From assembly GCF_004363075.1 (NCBI RefSeq), contig NZ_SNYN01000029.1, positions 1 through 60,437 of the forward strand: 60,437 bases of DNA, written 5' to 3'. Origin of the DNA: Actinorugispora endophytica. GTDB taxonomy: Bacteria > Actinomycetota > Actinomycetes > Streptosporangiales > Streptosporangiaceae. The first letter of the stretch is position 1, and every line of letters begins with the position of its first letter. The notes under the pieces were generated by a model. That model ran no database searches and had not been told where the DNA came from. It saw only the letters and a list, made by a program, of their open reading frames with translations. A program made the position numbers and the translations under genes. Below, piece after piece: positions 8,751 to 17,520 of this stretch.

Positions 8751-9868
8751 CGCTTCTCCCCCGTCCCCGGAACGTGAGCGCGCACCAGCAGCCCGCCGCC
8801 CCCGCGCGGCCGGACCTCCAGGGTCCCGCCCGCCTCGCGCATCCGCTCCGCCAGGCCGCGCAGCCCGTTGCCGGGCCGCACCCCGGTCTCGGCCCGACCG
8901 TCGTCCTCGACCTCGACCGACCTGGGCCCCAGGCGCACCCGCACCGTACCCGCCGCCGAATGCCGCACCGCGTTGGTGACGGCCTCGCGCACGACGTATC
9001 CGAACACCCCGCGCAGGGCGGGGTCGACGTCGTCCACGGCGCCGGGGAGGTCCGCGGCGATGCCCGCGGCGGCCAGCGCCGAGGCCCCGGCCGCGAGCTC
9101 TCCGGCGAGCGTCACCGTGCGGTAGCCCGAGACCGTGGCGCGCACGTCCGCCAGCGCCGCGCGGGCCAGCGCCTCCAGGTCCGCGATCTCCCCCGCGGCG
9201 CGCCCGGTGTCCCCCGAGGTCTCCAGCACCCGCCGCGCCACCCCGGCCTTGAGCGTGATGGCGGTGAGGCTGTGGCCGAGGATGTCGTGCAGGTCCCGGG
9301 CCACCCGTTCGCGCTCGCGCGCGGTCGCCAGCACGGCGATCTCGCCGCGGGCCGCGCGCAGCTCGGCGTTGGCGTCCAGCGCGACGCGCAGCAGCGCCAC
9401 CGCGGCCGTGGACGAGACGAGGAGCACCAGGTTGGAGAACTGCCCGCCGGCGTCGCCCCGGACCAGCGCCCACAGCAGCGGCGCGGCGGCCGCCGGCACG
9501 GTCAGCAGCGCGACCGAGCGCACCGGGAGCAGGACCGCGCTCACCGCCAGCGCGAACAGCGCCACCCACGAGGCGTCCGGCCCCAGGCGGACGACCAGCG
9601 CCCCGCCCAGGGCCAGCGCGACCAGGCAGACCGCCGCGCGCACCGGGTACCGCGCGCCGCCGGCCAGCGGGACCGCCGCCACGCACACGAGCGCGTAGAG
9701 CACGGCCGTGCCCGCCACCACCGCCCGGGTGTCCCCGTCCTGGACCGCCCCGACCGCGTCGACCCACTGCGGCAGCGTGAACAGGCAGAACGTGAGGGCC
9801 AGGGACAGGGACAGCGCCCGGCCGCGCGGTGTGGGCGGGGTCGGGCCCGTCTCGGTACTCGTGCGCAC
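8747..9868 (-). CDS. Sensor histidine kinase (HisKA_3 family)
   Basis: A 373-residue membrane kinase partnered with the downstream response regulator. The N-terminal half (about residues 18-160) holds several hydrophobic segments and no large extracellular domain, the layout of intramembrane-sensing kinases of the DesK/LiaS kind. The HisKA_3 dimerisation helix has the phospho-acceptor H194 in VARDLHDILGHS. The ATPase domain shows the N-box VREAVTNAVRHS and the G-box VRPGNGLRGLAERM. The frame is open much further upstream; the GTG at 9868 was chosen because it precedes the first membrane helix. A TACGCT box about 8-13 nt upstream suggests a leaderless transcript. Confidence 0.9.
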   Translation of the reverse strand: MRTSTETGPTPPTPRGRALSLSLALTFCLFTLPQWVDAVGAVQDGDTRAVVAGTAVLYALVCVAAVPLAGGARYPVRAAVCLVALALGGALVVRLGPDASWVALFALAVSAVLLPVRSVALLTVPAAAAPLLWALVRGDAGGQFSNLVLLVSSTAAVALLRVALDANAELRAARGEIAVLATARERERVARDLHDILGHSLTAITLKAGVARRVLETSGDTGRAAGEIADLEALARAALADVRATVSGYRTVTLAGELAAGASALAAAGIAADLPGAVDDVDPALRGVFGYVVREAVTNAVRHSAAGTVRVRLGPRSVEVEDDGRAETGVRPGNGLRGLAERMREAGGTLEVRPRGGGGLLVRAHVPGTGEKR

Positions 9869-9903
9869 GCGTCCCAGCGTAGGGAACACCCGCGCCCCGT
9901 ACC

Positions 9904-9937
9904 CGTGACAGCGGTCATGGCCGTGTCGTGACAGCGG
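9904..9937. promoter_or_regulatory. Direct repeats CGTGACAGCGG between two-component system and ABC exporter
   Basis: The 11-mer CGTGACAGCGG occurs at 9904-9914 and again at 9927-9937, 23 bp apart, which puts both on nearly the same face of the helix. The first copy also continues into TGACAGCGGTCA, an inverted TGAC/GTCA. The repeats lie in the divergent promoter region, so they are good candidates for the binding site of the neighbouring NarL-type regulator. Confidence 0.5.
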
Positions 9938-10009
9938 CACCGGGCACCCGGCCTGGTCCGGGGGCACGGTGGAGTCATCGACCGCCGGACAAGACGAGGG
10001 GTGCGGGTG

Positions 10010-10969
10010 ATGATCGAAGTGCGGGGCCTGACCAAGCGCTACGGAGGACGCGTGGTCGTCGACGACCTCACGTTCACGGTGGCTCCCGGGCGTGTGACCG
10101 GCTTCCTCGGGCCGAACGGGGCGGGCAAGTCCACCACCATGCGGATGATCCTGGGCCTGGACGCCCCTGCCTCGGGCTCCGCGCTGGTCAACGGCGTTCC
10201 CTACGCCCGGCTCACCGCGCCGATGCGGGAGGTGGGCGCGCTGCTCGACCCGGGAGCGCTGCACCCCGGACGCGGCGCGCGGGCCCACCTGGCCTGGCTG
10301 GCCCGCGCGGGCGGCGTCGGGCGCGCGCGGGTGGAGGAGGTGCTGGACCTGGTCGGCCTGTCGGAGGCGGCGCACCGCCGGGTCGCGGAGTTCTCGCTCG
10401 GGATGCGCCAGCGCCTGGGCATCGCCGCGAGCCTGCTGGGAGACCCCGGCGTGGTCATGCTGGACGAGCCGCTGAACGGCCTGGACCCCGAGGGGATCGT
10501 GTGGCTCCGCTCGCTGCTGGGAGGCCTTGCCGCCCAGGGGCGCACCGTCTTCGTCTCCAGCCACCTGATGAACGAGATGGAGGCCACCGCCGGGCACGTC
10601 CTGGTGATCGGCTCCGGTCGGCTCGTCGCCGACATCGGCGTGGCCGAGCTGACCCGGCGGGCGGCAGGAGCCGGCGTCACCGTGGTCGCGCCGCGCTGGG
10701 CGGAGCTGCTGGCGGCGCTCCCGCCGGGGAGCGCGCGGGCGGACGGGCGGGGCGGGCTCACCGTGACCGGTCTGGACGCCGCCGCCGTCGGCGAGGCCGC
10801 GGCCCGGCGCGGAATCGCGCTGCACGAACTGACCACGCACCGCCCCCGGCTGGAGGACGCCTTCATGGACCTCACCCGGGGCGGGGACGGCCGCCGCGCC
10901 CGCGCGGCGGCCGGAAGCGCCGCGGACGCCGGACGGCCCGCGGCGGAAAGCACCGGAGGAGACCGATGA
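10010..10969 (+). CDS. ABC transporter ATP-binding protein (exporter, drug/bacitracin type)
   Basis: The 319-residue ATPase has Walker A GPNGAGKST at 34-42, an ABC signature in the variant form SLGMR, Walker B VVMLDEPLNGLDP and the H-loop VSSHLMNEM. A C-terminal extension of about 100 residues matches the DrrA/BcrA-like exporters. The ATG at 10010 has GAGGGG 9 nt upstream; a GTG at 10001 would add three residues but lies directly on that site. The stop overlaps the ATG of the permease gene (ATGA). Its position divergent from a NarL-type two-component system suggests an inducible export or antibiotic-stress system; the substrate is unknown. Confidence 0.88.
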   Translation: MIEVRGLTKRYGGRVVVDDLTFTVAPGRVTGFLGPNGAGKSTTMRMILGLDAPASGSALVNGVPYARLTAPMREVGALLDPGALHPGRGARAHLAWLARAGGVGRARVEEVLDLVGLSEAAHRRVAEFSLGMRQRLGIAASLLGDPGVVMLDEPLNGLDPEGIVWLRSLLGGLAAQGRTVFVSSHLMNEMEATAGHVLVIGSGRLVADIGVAELTRRAAGAGVTVVAPRWAELLAALPPGSARADGRGGLTVTGLDAAAVGEAAARRGIALHELTTHRPRLEDAFMDLTRGGDGRRARAAAGSAADAGRPAAESTGGDR

Positions 10970-11778
10970 CGACCACGACGACAACCGGGGGCGCGCCCGC
11001 GCCGGGCGCGACCGCCGCGTCGGCCGCGGAGTGGGCCAAGCTGTGGACACTGCGCTCGACCCGGACCGCGATGGCGGCCGCGCCGGTGGTGGCCGCGGCC
11101 GCCGCGGCGGTGTTCTGCGTGACCATGGCGGCCACCACCGGGGTCGGCCCGGCCGACCGGCCGGCGTTCGACGTGGTGACCACCAGCCTGCTGGGCGCGG
11201 ACGCCGCGGCCGTGGTCCTGCTGGCGGCGAGCGCCGCCTCGGCGGGCTCCGAGTACGCGACCGGGATGATCCGCGGCACGCTGGCCGCGACGCCGCGACG
11301 CGGCCGGTTCCTGCTGGGCCGGGCCGCGGCGGTGGGCGCGGCGACACTGGGCCTGGGGGCGCTCTCCGCGCTGGCGGCGTTCGCGACCGGACAGTTCGTC
11401 CTGTTCTCGTCGGGCCTGCCGGTGGCGGCGCCGGGTGATCCGCAGGTGGTGCGGGCGGTGGCCGGCGCCGCCCTGATGGCGCCGTTCTACTCGCTGGCCG
11501 CCACCTCCCTGGCCGTGGTCGCCCGGAGCACCACCGGCGGGGTGGTCGGCGCGCTGTCCCTGCTGGCCCTGCCCACGCTCGTGTCCTGGGGACCGGTCTC
11601 CTGGCGGGGCGTGCTCCTGGCCTGCCTGCCGGGGGAGGCGCTGCACAGCCTGGCGGGTCTCACGGCTCCGGGCGCGGCCTCCCCCCTGCCCCCGGTCGCG
11701 GCGGGGGCGGTGCTGTCGGCCTGGACCGTGCTGCTGCTGGGCGCGGCCTGGACGGCGCTGTCCCGCCGGGACGCCTGA
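10966..11778 (+). CDS. ABC exporter permease
   Basis: A 270-residue integral membrane protein with about six hydrophobic segments. It starts with a Thr-rich cytoplasmic N-terminus and EWAKLWTLRSTRTA, the amphipathic stretch common to ABC-2 type permeases. It overlaps the ATPase gene by 4 nt and is surely its partner. The SEYATGMIRGTLAATPRR motif after the second helix is typical of this family. The substrate is not deducible from sequence. Confidence 0.85.
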   Translation: MTTTTTTGGAPAPGATAASAAEWAKLWTLRSTRTAMAAAPVVAAAAAAVFCVTMAATTGVGPADRPAFDVVTTSLLGADAAAVVLLAASAASAGSEYATGMIRGTLAATPRRGRFLLGRAAAVGAATLGLGALSALAAFATGQFVLFSSGLPVAAPGDPQVVRAVAGAALMAPFYSLAATSLAVVARSTTGGVVGALSLLALPTLVSWGPVSWRGVLLACLPGEALHSLAGLTAPGAASPLPPVAAGAVLSAWTVLLLGAAWTALSRRDA

Positions 11779-12114
11779 GACCGGCGGCCCGGCGGCCCGG
11801 GCGTGGAAAGCGCCGATCGCGGTGATCCGGTTCGGTTCGGCCTCCGGTCTGTCCGGCTGTGCGGCCGCCTCGCGCCGGGTCTGCTCCCGCCCGGGCCGCG
11901 CCGATCATCAACGCGCACTTCAAGCACAACCACTGCCAATTGACGCCAACCAAACCACCATGGAAGCAAAAACAAAGCCTGGAAATAACGGAGTAAATGT
12001 GGTTGGCTTCGGTGCGTCACACTTCACGAGGAACCCCGGTGCCGACCGGGGCGCGTGCGACGGCCCGTCCGCGCCCGCGCCCGCCGGATCCGCACCGCGA
12101 CAGAACGGAACCCC
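11779..12114. promoter_or_regulatory. AT-richer intergenic region upstream of the small secreted protein
   Basis: No gene is seen in these 336 bp. The part at about 11905-12015 is strikingly AT-rich for this genome and contains inverted words GCCAACC and GGTTGGC flanking a run of A-rich sequence. It most likely holds the promoter of the secreted-protein gene and may be foreign DNA. Confidence 0.4.
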
Positions 12115-12492
12115 ATGCGCACGTTCTCCCGGCTCAGGGCCATCGCGATCTCCCTCGCGGTCGGCGTCCTGATCTCCCTCGGCGTCTCGCTGGCCGCCGC
12201 CGCCCCCGCGTCGGCCGCGGGAACCTTCCGGCTCTGCAACACCGCGTCCGACTACTCCGCCTCCGCCGTCTTCCCCGACCGCGGCGGGTTCTCCACCTAC
12301 ACCATCAACCCCGGCCAGTGCACCAGCGTCAGCACCAACGGCGGCGAGAGCTACTACATCCACGCCACCAAGTTCAACTCCGGCGGCTTGTCCTTCAACA
12401 CCACCCTGTACTACCTCCCCGGCGGCCGGAGCGTCGACTTCCACGCCGGCGGCACCTTCAACTCCCCCCAGCTCACCCCGCTGGTCTACTAG
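12115..12492 (+). CDS. Small secreted protein of unknown function
   Basis: A 125-residue protein with a clear Sec signal peptide: arginines at 2, 6 and 8, a hydrophobic core at about 10-30 and a predicted cleavage ASA|A after residue 34. The mature part is about 91 residues, rich in Ser, Thr, Gly, Tyr and Asn, with few charges and exactly two cysteines (C41 and C69), which could form one disulfide. The composition suggests a small all-beta extracellular domain. I do not recognise the family. The upstream region is AT-rich and the downstream side carries a terminator and an IS remnant, so the gene sits in a small accessory patch. Confidence 0.75.
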   Translation: MRTFSRLRAIAISLAVGVLISLGVSLAAAAPASAAGTFRLCNTASDYSASAVFPDRGGFSTYTINPGQCTSVSTNGGESYYIHATKFNSGGLSFNTTLYYLPGGRSVDFHAGGTFNSPQLTPLVY

Positions 12493-12517
12493 GCCTGTTC
12501 GAGGTTTTTGACCACGA

Positions 12518-12550
12518 TTCGGGCGCCCGTCCCCCGGGCGGGCGCCCGAA
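12518..12550. terminator. Hairpin terminator after the small secreted protein gene
   Basis: A 12-bp perfect GC-rich stem (12518-12529 with 12539-12550) with a 9-nt C-rich loop lies 25 bp after the stop codon. A T-run precedes it on the plus strand. Confidence 0.7.
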
Positions 12551-12566
12551 CCGGCAGACCAGGCCC

Positions 12567-12722
12567 ATGGCACGTGGTGACCTCACCGACGACGCGTGGG
12601 ACCTGATCGAACCGCACCTGCCCCCGGGGGCCCGCGAACCCGTCCCCGACCCGCGCGGCTACCCCGACGCCATCATGCGGCGGTTCCGCGTCCGCAGACA
12701 GGAACCTGCTCGATGGTCTTGA
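12567..12722 (+). pseudogene. IS5-family transposase N-terminal remnant
   Basis: The frame opens with MARGDLTDDAWDLIEPHLPP, a typical start of IS5-group (DUF4096-type) transposases, then loses similarity after about 35 codons and ends near residue 51. No catalytic DDE part is present, so this is a truncated relic. The end of the frame runs into hairpin family B copy 1, which suggests the hairpin marks or replaced the deleted part. A separate IS5-like transposase start is found at the right end of the window. Confidence 0.65.
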
Positions 12723-12772
12723 GCCTTCCGCCCGTTTCGGGGCCGGAAAGGGCGGAAGGCTCAAGACCATCC
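12713..12772. repeat. Long hairpin repeat, family B copy 1
   Basis: A perfect 22-bp stem (12713-12734 with 12751-12772) encloses GTTTCGGGGCCGGAAA, which can itself pair as TTTC/GAAA. It lies between convergent genes, 23 bp after the stop of the minus-strand helY. A second copy with matching stem changes is at 29993-30052. The following word GCGGAACCGGCCC is also shared in form with that copy. Confidence 0.88.
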
Positions 12773-12794
12773 CGAGCGGGGGCGGAACCGGCCC

Positions 12795-15641
12795 TCAGCT
12801 CACCGACGAGTACGCGACCACGCCGCGCAGCAGCGCGTCCGCGGCCGAGCGGGCGCTGGAGCGCACCCCGCCGTCCGGGGGCGCCGCCTGGGCGATCTGG
12901 CCGAGCATGTCGATGAGCTGCTTGGTGGCGCGCACGAAGTCGCCCGCGGGCATCCCCGCCTCGTGCAGGATGTGGTCGAGCTGGTCCCCGCGCGCCCACC
13001 TGTGGGTGATCCACACGAAGCCCAGGTCCGGTTCGCGCAGGAACGACACCCGGTGCCGGTGCTCGGTCTCGTGCAGCTCGCCCCACAGCCGCGCCATCTC
13101 GTTCAGCGTCTCCTCGACCGCGCCCGGCGGGACCCGGGGGAAGGCGTCGTCCGAGCGGCGCGACTCGTACACCAGCGCGGACACGCACGCGGCCAGCTCC
13201 ACTGGGGTCAGCTGATCCCACAGCCCCCTGCGCAGCGCCTCGGCCGCCAGCAGGTCCAGTTCCGAGTAGATCTTGCCGAGCAGGCGCCCCTCCTCGGTGA
13301 CGGTGTCGCCGTCGAGGTAGTCCAGCTCGTCCAGGACCCCGCACACCCGGTCGAAGGTGCGGGCGATGACGTGCGCGCGGCCCTGGATGCGCCGCTCCAG
13401 CTCGTCGGTCTCCTTCTTGAGCCGGAAGTGGCGCTCGGCCCAGCGCGCGCGGTCCTCCCGGCCCTCGCTGCCGTGGCAGGGGTGCTCGCGCAGCCGCGCG
13501 CGCAGGTCGGCGATCTCGGGGTCCTCCCCCGTTCCCCCGCGGGTGTGCTGCCGGACCGGGGCGGGCGGCAGCACGTCGAGCTTGGCGCGCAGCGCCGAGG
13601 CGAGGTCGCGGCGCGACTGCGCCGACCTCGCCGAGAAGGCCTTGGGCACGCGCATGCGCCCCGACGGCTCCACCGGCACCGGGAAGTCGGTGGCGTTGAC
13701 CCGTTTGACCTGGCGGCTCACCGTGAGCACCAGCGGCGCGGGCGCGGGCCCCTTGTCCAGGCCGGGGTCCAGCACGACGGCGTACCCCGAGTGCCGCCCC
13801 GCCGGGATCCGGATGATGTCGCCGGGTCTGAGCGCGTGCAGGCTGCGCACGGCCTCCTTGCGGCGCGCCGCCCCCTTGTTGCGCTGGGCCTCCGACTCCA
13901 GATCGCTCAGGCGCCGGCGCATCGCGGCGTACTCCATGAAGTCCCCGCGCGGGTCCTCCGCCGCCTTGGCGTAGCCCTCCAGGGCCTCCTCGTGCTTGCG
14001 CAGCTTGCGCACCAGGCCCACCACGGCGCGGTCGGCCTGGAACTGGGCGAAGGAGGACTCCAGCATGGCCCGGCCGCGGTCCCGGCCCACCTGGGCGACC
14101 AGGTTGACGGCCATGTTGTAGGAGGGCCGGAAGCTGGAGTTGAGCGGGTAGGTGCGGGTCCCGGCCAGGCCCGCGACCGCCTCGGGGTCGGTGCCGGGCT
14201 GCCACACCACGACCGCGTGCCCCTCGACGTCGATGCCGCGCCGCCCCGCGCGCCCGGTCAGCTGGGTGTACTCGCCCGGGGTGAGGGGCGCGTGGGTCTC
14301 GCCGTTCCACTTGTCGAGCTTCTCGATCACGACGGTGCGCGCGGGCATGTTGATGCCCAGCGCCAGGGTCTCGGTGGCGAACACCGCGCGGATCAGGCCG
14401 CGCGAGAACAGCGTCTCCACGACCTCCTTGAAGGTGGGCAGCAGCCCCGCGTGGTGGGCCGCGACACCCCGCTCCAGCGCGCGGATCCACTCCGCGTAGC
14501 CGAGCACCGCCAGGTCGGCCCTCGGGATGTCGGCGCACTGGCGCTCGGCGTACTCGCGGATCTGCCCGGCCTCGGCCGGGGTGGTCAGGGTCAGGCCCGA
14601 CGAGACGCACTGGCGCACCGCGTCGTCGCAGCCCGCCCGGCTGAAGATGAAGGTGATGGCGGGCAGCAGCCCCTCGCGGTCGAGTTCCTCGACGATCTGC
14701 ACCCGGCTGGGCGGCGCGAACTTGCTGCGCGGCCGGGGCGCGCCGCCGCGCGCGCGGGACTGGGGCGCCCCGCGCCGGTACGCCATCTGGGTGACGCGGG
14801 CGTCCTCCTCGGCCAGTCGGACGAGCCGGGGGTTGACGTACAGGCGCTCGCCGTTGACCTCGATCTCGGTCGCGCGCTGGGGCGCGCCCGAACGCTCGCG
14901 GCGGCGCTTGCGGGCGCCGCGGCCGCCGCGCTCGCCGTCGGGCCCGCCGTCGTCCTCCACCCCCTCCACGAACAGGTCGTGGACGCGGACCCCGGCCATC
15001 ACGTGCTGCCACAACGGGACGGGGCGGTTCTCGTCGACGATCACCGAGGTGTCGCCGCGCACCTGCTGGAGCCACTGCCCGAACTCCTCGGCGTTGCTCA
15101 CCGTCGCGCTCAGGGCCACCATCCGCACCGACTCCGGCAGGTGGATGATGACCTCCTCCCACACCGCGCCGCGGAAGCGGTCGGCGAGGTAGTGCACCTC
15201 GTCCATGACCACGTAGGCCAGGCCCGACAGGGTGCTCGATCCCGCGTACAGCATGTTGCGCAGCACCTCGGTGGTCATCACCACCACCGGGGCCTCGCCG
15301 TTGATGCTGTTGTCGCCGGTGAGCAGGCCGACGTTCCGGGCGCCGTAGCGGCGCACCAGGTCGTTGTACTTCTGGTTGGAGAGCGCCTTGATGGGGGTGG
15401 TGTAGAAGCACTTGTACCCGTCGCGCAGCGCGAGGTGGACGGCGAACTCCCCCACCACGGTCTTGCCCGACCCGGTGGGCGCGGCCACCAACACTCCGTG
15501 TCCGGTCTCCAGCGCCTTGCAGGCCCGGACCTGGAAGTCGTCGAACTCGAATCCGTACAGGGCCCGGAAGTCCTCGATGGCGGTGCTGGACTCCTGCTGG
15601 CGCCTGCGGAACTCGGCATAGCGGGCGGCGTGGGTGCTCAT
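12795..15641 (-). CDS. helY: DEAD/DEAH-box RNA helicase HelY (Ski2-like)
   Basis: A 948-residue superfamily 2 helicase of the Ski2/Mtr4 type, the last gene of the pafBC-tatA-tatC-helY block found in many actinobacteria. Walker A APTGSGKT is at 54-61, motif II is DEVH in VVMDEVHYLAD, motif III SATVSN follows, and motif VI is QLTGRAGRRGID. The C-terminal part corresponds to the Ski2-type domain, ending with a region on negotiable RNA contacts. An open frame continues upstream, but the ATG at 15641 gives the standard HelY N-terminus with a Q-motif-like FDDFQVRA. Its substrate in actinobacteria is not established. Family B hairpin terminates it. Confidence 0.93.
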   Translation of the reverse strand: MSTHAARYAEFRRRQQESSTAIEDFRALYGFEFDDFQVRACKALETGHGVLVAAPTGSGKTVVGEFAVHLALRDGYKCFYTTPIKALSNQKYNDLVRRYGARNVGLLTGDNSINGEAPVVVMTTEVLRNMLYAGSSTLSGLAYVVMDEVHYLADRFRGAVWEEVIIHLPESVRMVALSATVSNAEEFGQWLQQVRGDTSVIVDENRPVPLWQHVMAGVRVHDLFVEGVEDDGGPDGERGGRGARKRRRERSGAPQRATEIEVNGERLYVNPRLVRLAEEDARVTQMAYRRGAPQSRARGGAPRPRSKFAPPSRVQIVEELDREGLLPAITFIFSRAGCDDAVRQCVSSGLTLTTPAEAGQIREYAERQCADIPRADLAVLGYAEWIRALERGVAAHHAGLLPTFKEVVETLFSRGLIRAVFATETLALGINMPARTVVIEKLDKWNGETHAPLTPGEYTQLTGRAGRRGIDVEGHAVVVWQPGTDPEAVAGLAGTRTYPLNSSFRPSYNMAVNLVAQVGRDRGRAMLESSFAQFQADRAVVGLVRKLRKHEEALEGYAKAAEDPRGDFMEYAAMRRRLSDLESEAQRNKGAARRKEAVRSLHALRPGDIIRIPAGRHSGYAVVLDPGLDKGPAPAPLVLTVSRQVKRVNATDFPVPVEPSGRMRVPKAFSARSAQSRRDLASALRAKLDVLPPAPVRQHTRGGTGEDPEIADLRARLREHPCHGSEGREDRARWAERHFRLKKETDELERRIQGRAHVIARTFDRVCGVLDELDYLDGDTVTEEGRLLGKIYSELDLLAAEALRRGLWDQLTPVELAACVSALVYESRRSDDAFPRVPPGAVEETLNEMARLWGELHETEHRHRVSFLREPDLGFVWITHRWARGDQLDHILHEAGMPAGDFVRATKQLIDMLGQIAQAAPPDGGVRSSARSAADALLRGVVAYSSVS

Positions 15642-15748
15642 ATCCGTCAAGACTAGGCGGTTCCGCCCGGTGCCGCCCACCCGGTTTCGGCGGCGCCCCG
15701 GCGAACGTGTCCGTGGACACCGCACCGGGCGCGCCGACCCCCCGTCCC

Positions 15749-16123
15749 CTACCCGGCCGCGGCACTCCCGCCGTTGAGCGGCGAGGGCACGGCCTTCACC
15801 GGAACCTCGCCGCGCTGGATGGCGATCTCCTCGGGAGTCAGGTACTCCTCCGGGATGTCGAACTCGCCGTCCTTGGCGCCCAGCACGAACGCCTCCCACT
15901 CCGCGGGGGTGAAGAACAGGATCCCCTTGTCGGGGTTCTTGCCGTCGCGCACCGCGCGAAACCCGTCGTCGAACTTGGCCACCTCGACGATGGCGTCGGA
16001 ATCCTCACTCGACAGCGAGGAGCGCATCCACACCGCGTGGGTCGTGTCATGCCACTTCTCGTTGCCCCGCGCCTCGGGGGGCAGTTCGCGTCCGGTCCTG
16101 TCGTCGGGTGTCTGCTCGCTCAC
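15749..16123 (-). CDS. DUF397 domain protein
   Basis: A 124-residue protein with the DUF397 pattern: W-x-RSSLSS, VEVAKFDDGFRAVRDGKNPDKGILFFTPAEWEAFV. It is longer than most family members because of an N-terminal leader of about 30 residues and a C-terminal tail. DUF397 proteins are usually encoded beside XRE-type regulators (WhiJ-like or abaA-type loci) and are thought to modulate them; here no such regulator is adjacent. It lies between tatC and helY on the same strand. The function is unknown. Confidence 0.8.
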   Translation of the reverse strand: MSEQTPDDRTGRELPPEARGNEKWHDTTHAVWMRSSLSSEDSDAIVEVAKFDDGFRAVRDGKNPDKGILFFTPAEWEAFVLGAKDGEFDIPEEYLTPEEIAIQRGEVPVKAVPSPLNGGSAAAG

Positions 16124-16191
16124 GATCTTCCCTCCTGCCGCGCCGTCGCTGACCTGGGTCCGGGGCGCGCCTCCGGTGCCCCGCTGCGACC

Positions 16192-17049
16192 TTAGCGGTT
16201 CGGAGCCGCCCCGGTCTCAATGTCCGCGTCGTCCAACGAGGAGGTCTCGTCGTCCGAGAGCTCGGCCATCGGGTCCTGGGGCTTGCGCCGGTCGTTGACA
16301 AAGGCGATCAGCTCGGCGATCTCGAACAGCACGACCACCGGGACGCCCAGGGCCAGCATGGTGAACGGGTCGCCGCCGGGGGTGGCGACCGAGGCGAACA
16401 CGAACGCCAGGAAGATGATCATCCGCCGCCACTTGGCGATGGCGCGGTGCGGCAGCACGCCCAGGAAGTTCAGCAGCACCACGATGAGGGGCAGCACGAA
16501 CGCCGCGCCGAACACCACCAGCATCATGATGATGTAGCCGAGGTAGTTGTCGATGGTGATCAGCGGCACCGCCCCCTCGGGGGAGAAGCCGAACATGATC
16601 TCCATGCCCTTCTGCGTGATGAAGTAGGCCAGCGCCGAACCGGACAGGAACAGCGGGACCGCGAACGCCACGAACAGGTAGGTGTAGCGCTTCTCCTTGC
16701 CGCGCAGCGCCGGGGCGACGAACGCCCACAGCTGGTACAGCCAGAACGGGCAGGAGAGCAGGATGCCGACGATGACGGCGACCTTGAAGCGCAGGAAGAA
16801 CGCGTCGAAGATGCCGGTGAAGACCAGGCTGCACGTGTCGTCGTCGGCGCCGCGCGCCTCGGGCGGCAGCGCGCAGTAGGGCCGCTGCAGGAAGTCCCAG
16901 ACCGGGTCGAAGACGACGAAGCCCGCGACGACGCCGACAGCGATGAATATCAGCGCCTTGACGACCCTGTTGCGCAGCTCGCGCAGATGCTCCATCAGCG
17001 GCATGCGCCCCTCGGGGTCCGCCTTCGGCCGCTGTCGCCTCGCCCGCAT
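16192..17049 (-). CDS. tatC: Sec-independent translocase subunit TatC
   Basis: A 285-residue polytopic membrane protein, the receptor for twin-arginine signal peptides. The N-terminal cytoplasmic part contains the family signature MPLMEHLRELRNRVVKAL. Six hydrophobic segments follow, and the second-loop FxKxK-like region and the conserved Glu in SPEGAVPL are visible. The C-terminal tail is acidic and Ser-rich. It follows tatA by 129 bp on the same strand and belongs to the tatA-tatC-helY block. Confidence 0.96.
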   Translation of the reverse strand: MRARRQRPKADPEGRMPLMEHLRELRNRVVKALIFIAVGVVAGFVVFDPVWDFLQRPYCALPPEARGADDDTCSLVFTGIFDAFFLRFKVAVIVGILLSCPFWLYQLWAFVAPALRGKEKRYTYLFVAFAVPLFLSGSALAYFITQKGMEIMFGFSPEGAVPLITIDNYLGYIIMMLVVFGAAFVLPLIVVLLNFLGVLPHRAIAKWRRMIIFLAFVFASVATPGGDPFTMLALGVPVVVLFEIAELIAFVNDRRKPQDPMAELSDDETSSLDDADIETGAAPNR

Positions 17050-17178
17050 TGGTGTGCTTACTCTCCGACTCGGTGGTCACTGCCGATGGTCCCGCGCCCC
17101 TCCCGGCCCGGAACGGTCCGCTCCGCGTTGGCGGGGTCAGGACCGGGACACGGCCTGGAAGGGCTTCCGGGCCGCGTT

Positions 17179-17514
17179 CTAGGAACCGTAGGGACGCTGC
17201 TGCGCGGACTCGGCGGAGGCGTCCACGATCCGCTGGCCGGGGGGCAGCTGCGGGTAGCCGGCGGCGCCGGACTGGGGCGCGGTCCCGTACGACTGGGGCT
17301 GGTTCTGCTGCTCGGGCTGGGCGCCGGGCTGGTTCGCCCGGTCCTGGTTCTGCTGCTGCGCGTCGTCGTCGTCGTTGTTCAGGCCCTTGGCCTCGGCCCT
17401 GAGGATGCGCGCGCTGCGCCCCATGGAGCGCGCCAGCTCCGGGAGCTTCTTCGCCCCGAACAACAGGAGCGCGATCACCAGCAGGATGAGAATCTCGCGG
17501 GGTCCGATACCCAT
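17179..17514 (-). CDS. tatA: Sec-independent translocase subunit TatA
   Basis: A 111-residue protein with a single N-terminal membrane helix (about residues 4-20), the FGAKKLPELARSMGRSARILRAE hinge and amphipathic helix, here quoted only in part as FGAKKLPELARSMG, and a long Gln/Asn/Pro-rich cytoplasmic tail. TatA oligomers form the translocation element of the Tat system together with TatC encoded just downstream. No tatB is seen nearby; actinobacterial tatB usually lies elsewhere. Confidence 0.95.
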   Translation of the reverse strand: MGIGPREILILLVIALLLFGAKKLPELARSMGRSARILRAEAKGLNNDDDDAQQQNQDRANQPGAQPEQQNQPQSYGTAPQSGAAGYPQLPPGQRIVDASAESAQQRPYGS

Positions 17515-17520
17515 GTCTTT

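Noticed and set aside
12673-15765. 1030-codon minus-strand frame overlapping helY
   Set aside because: It is an out-of-frame shadow of helY, rich in Arg, Pro, Gly and Ala, with no domain; the other frame has all helicase motifs.
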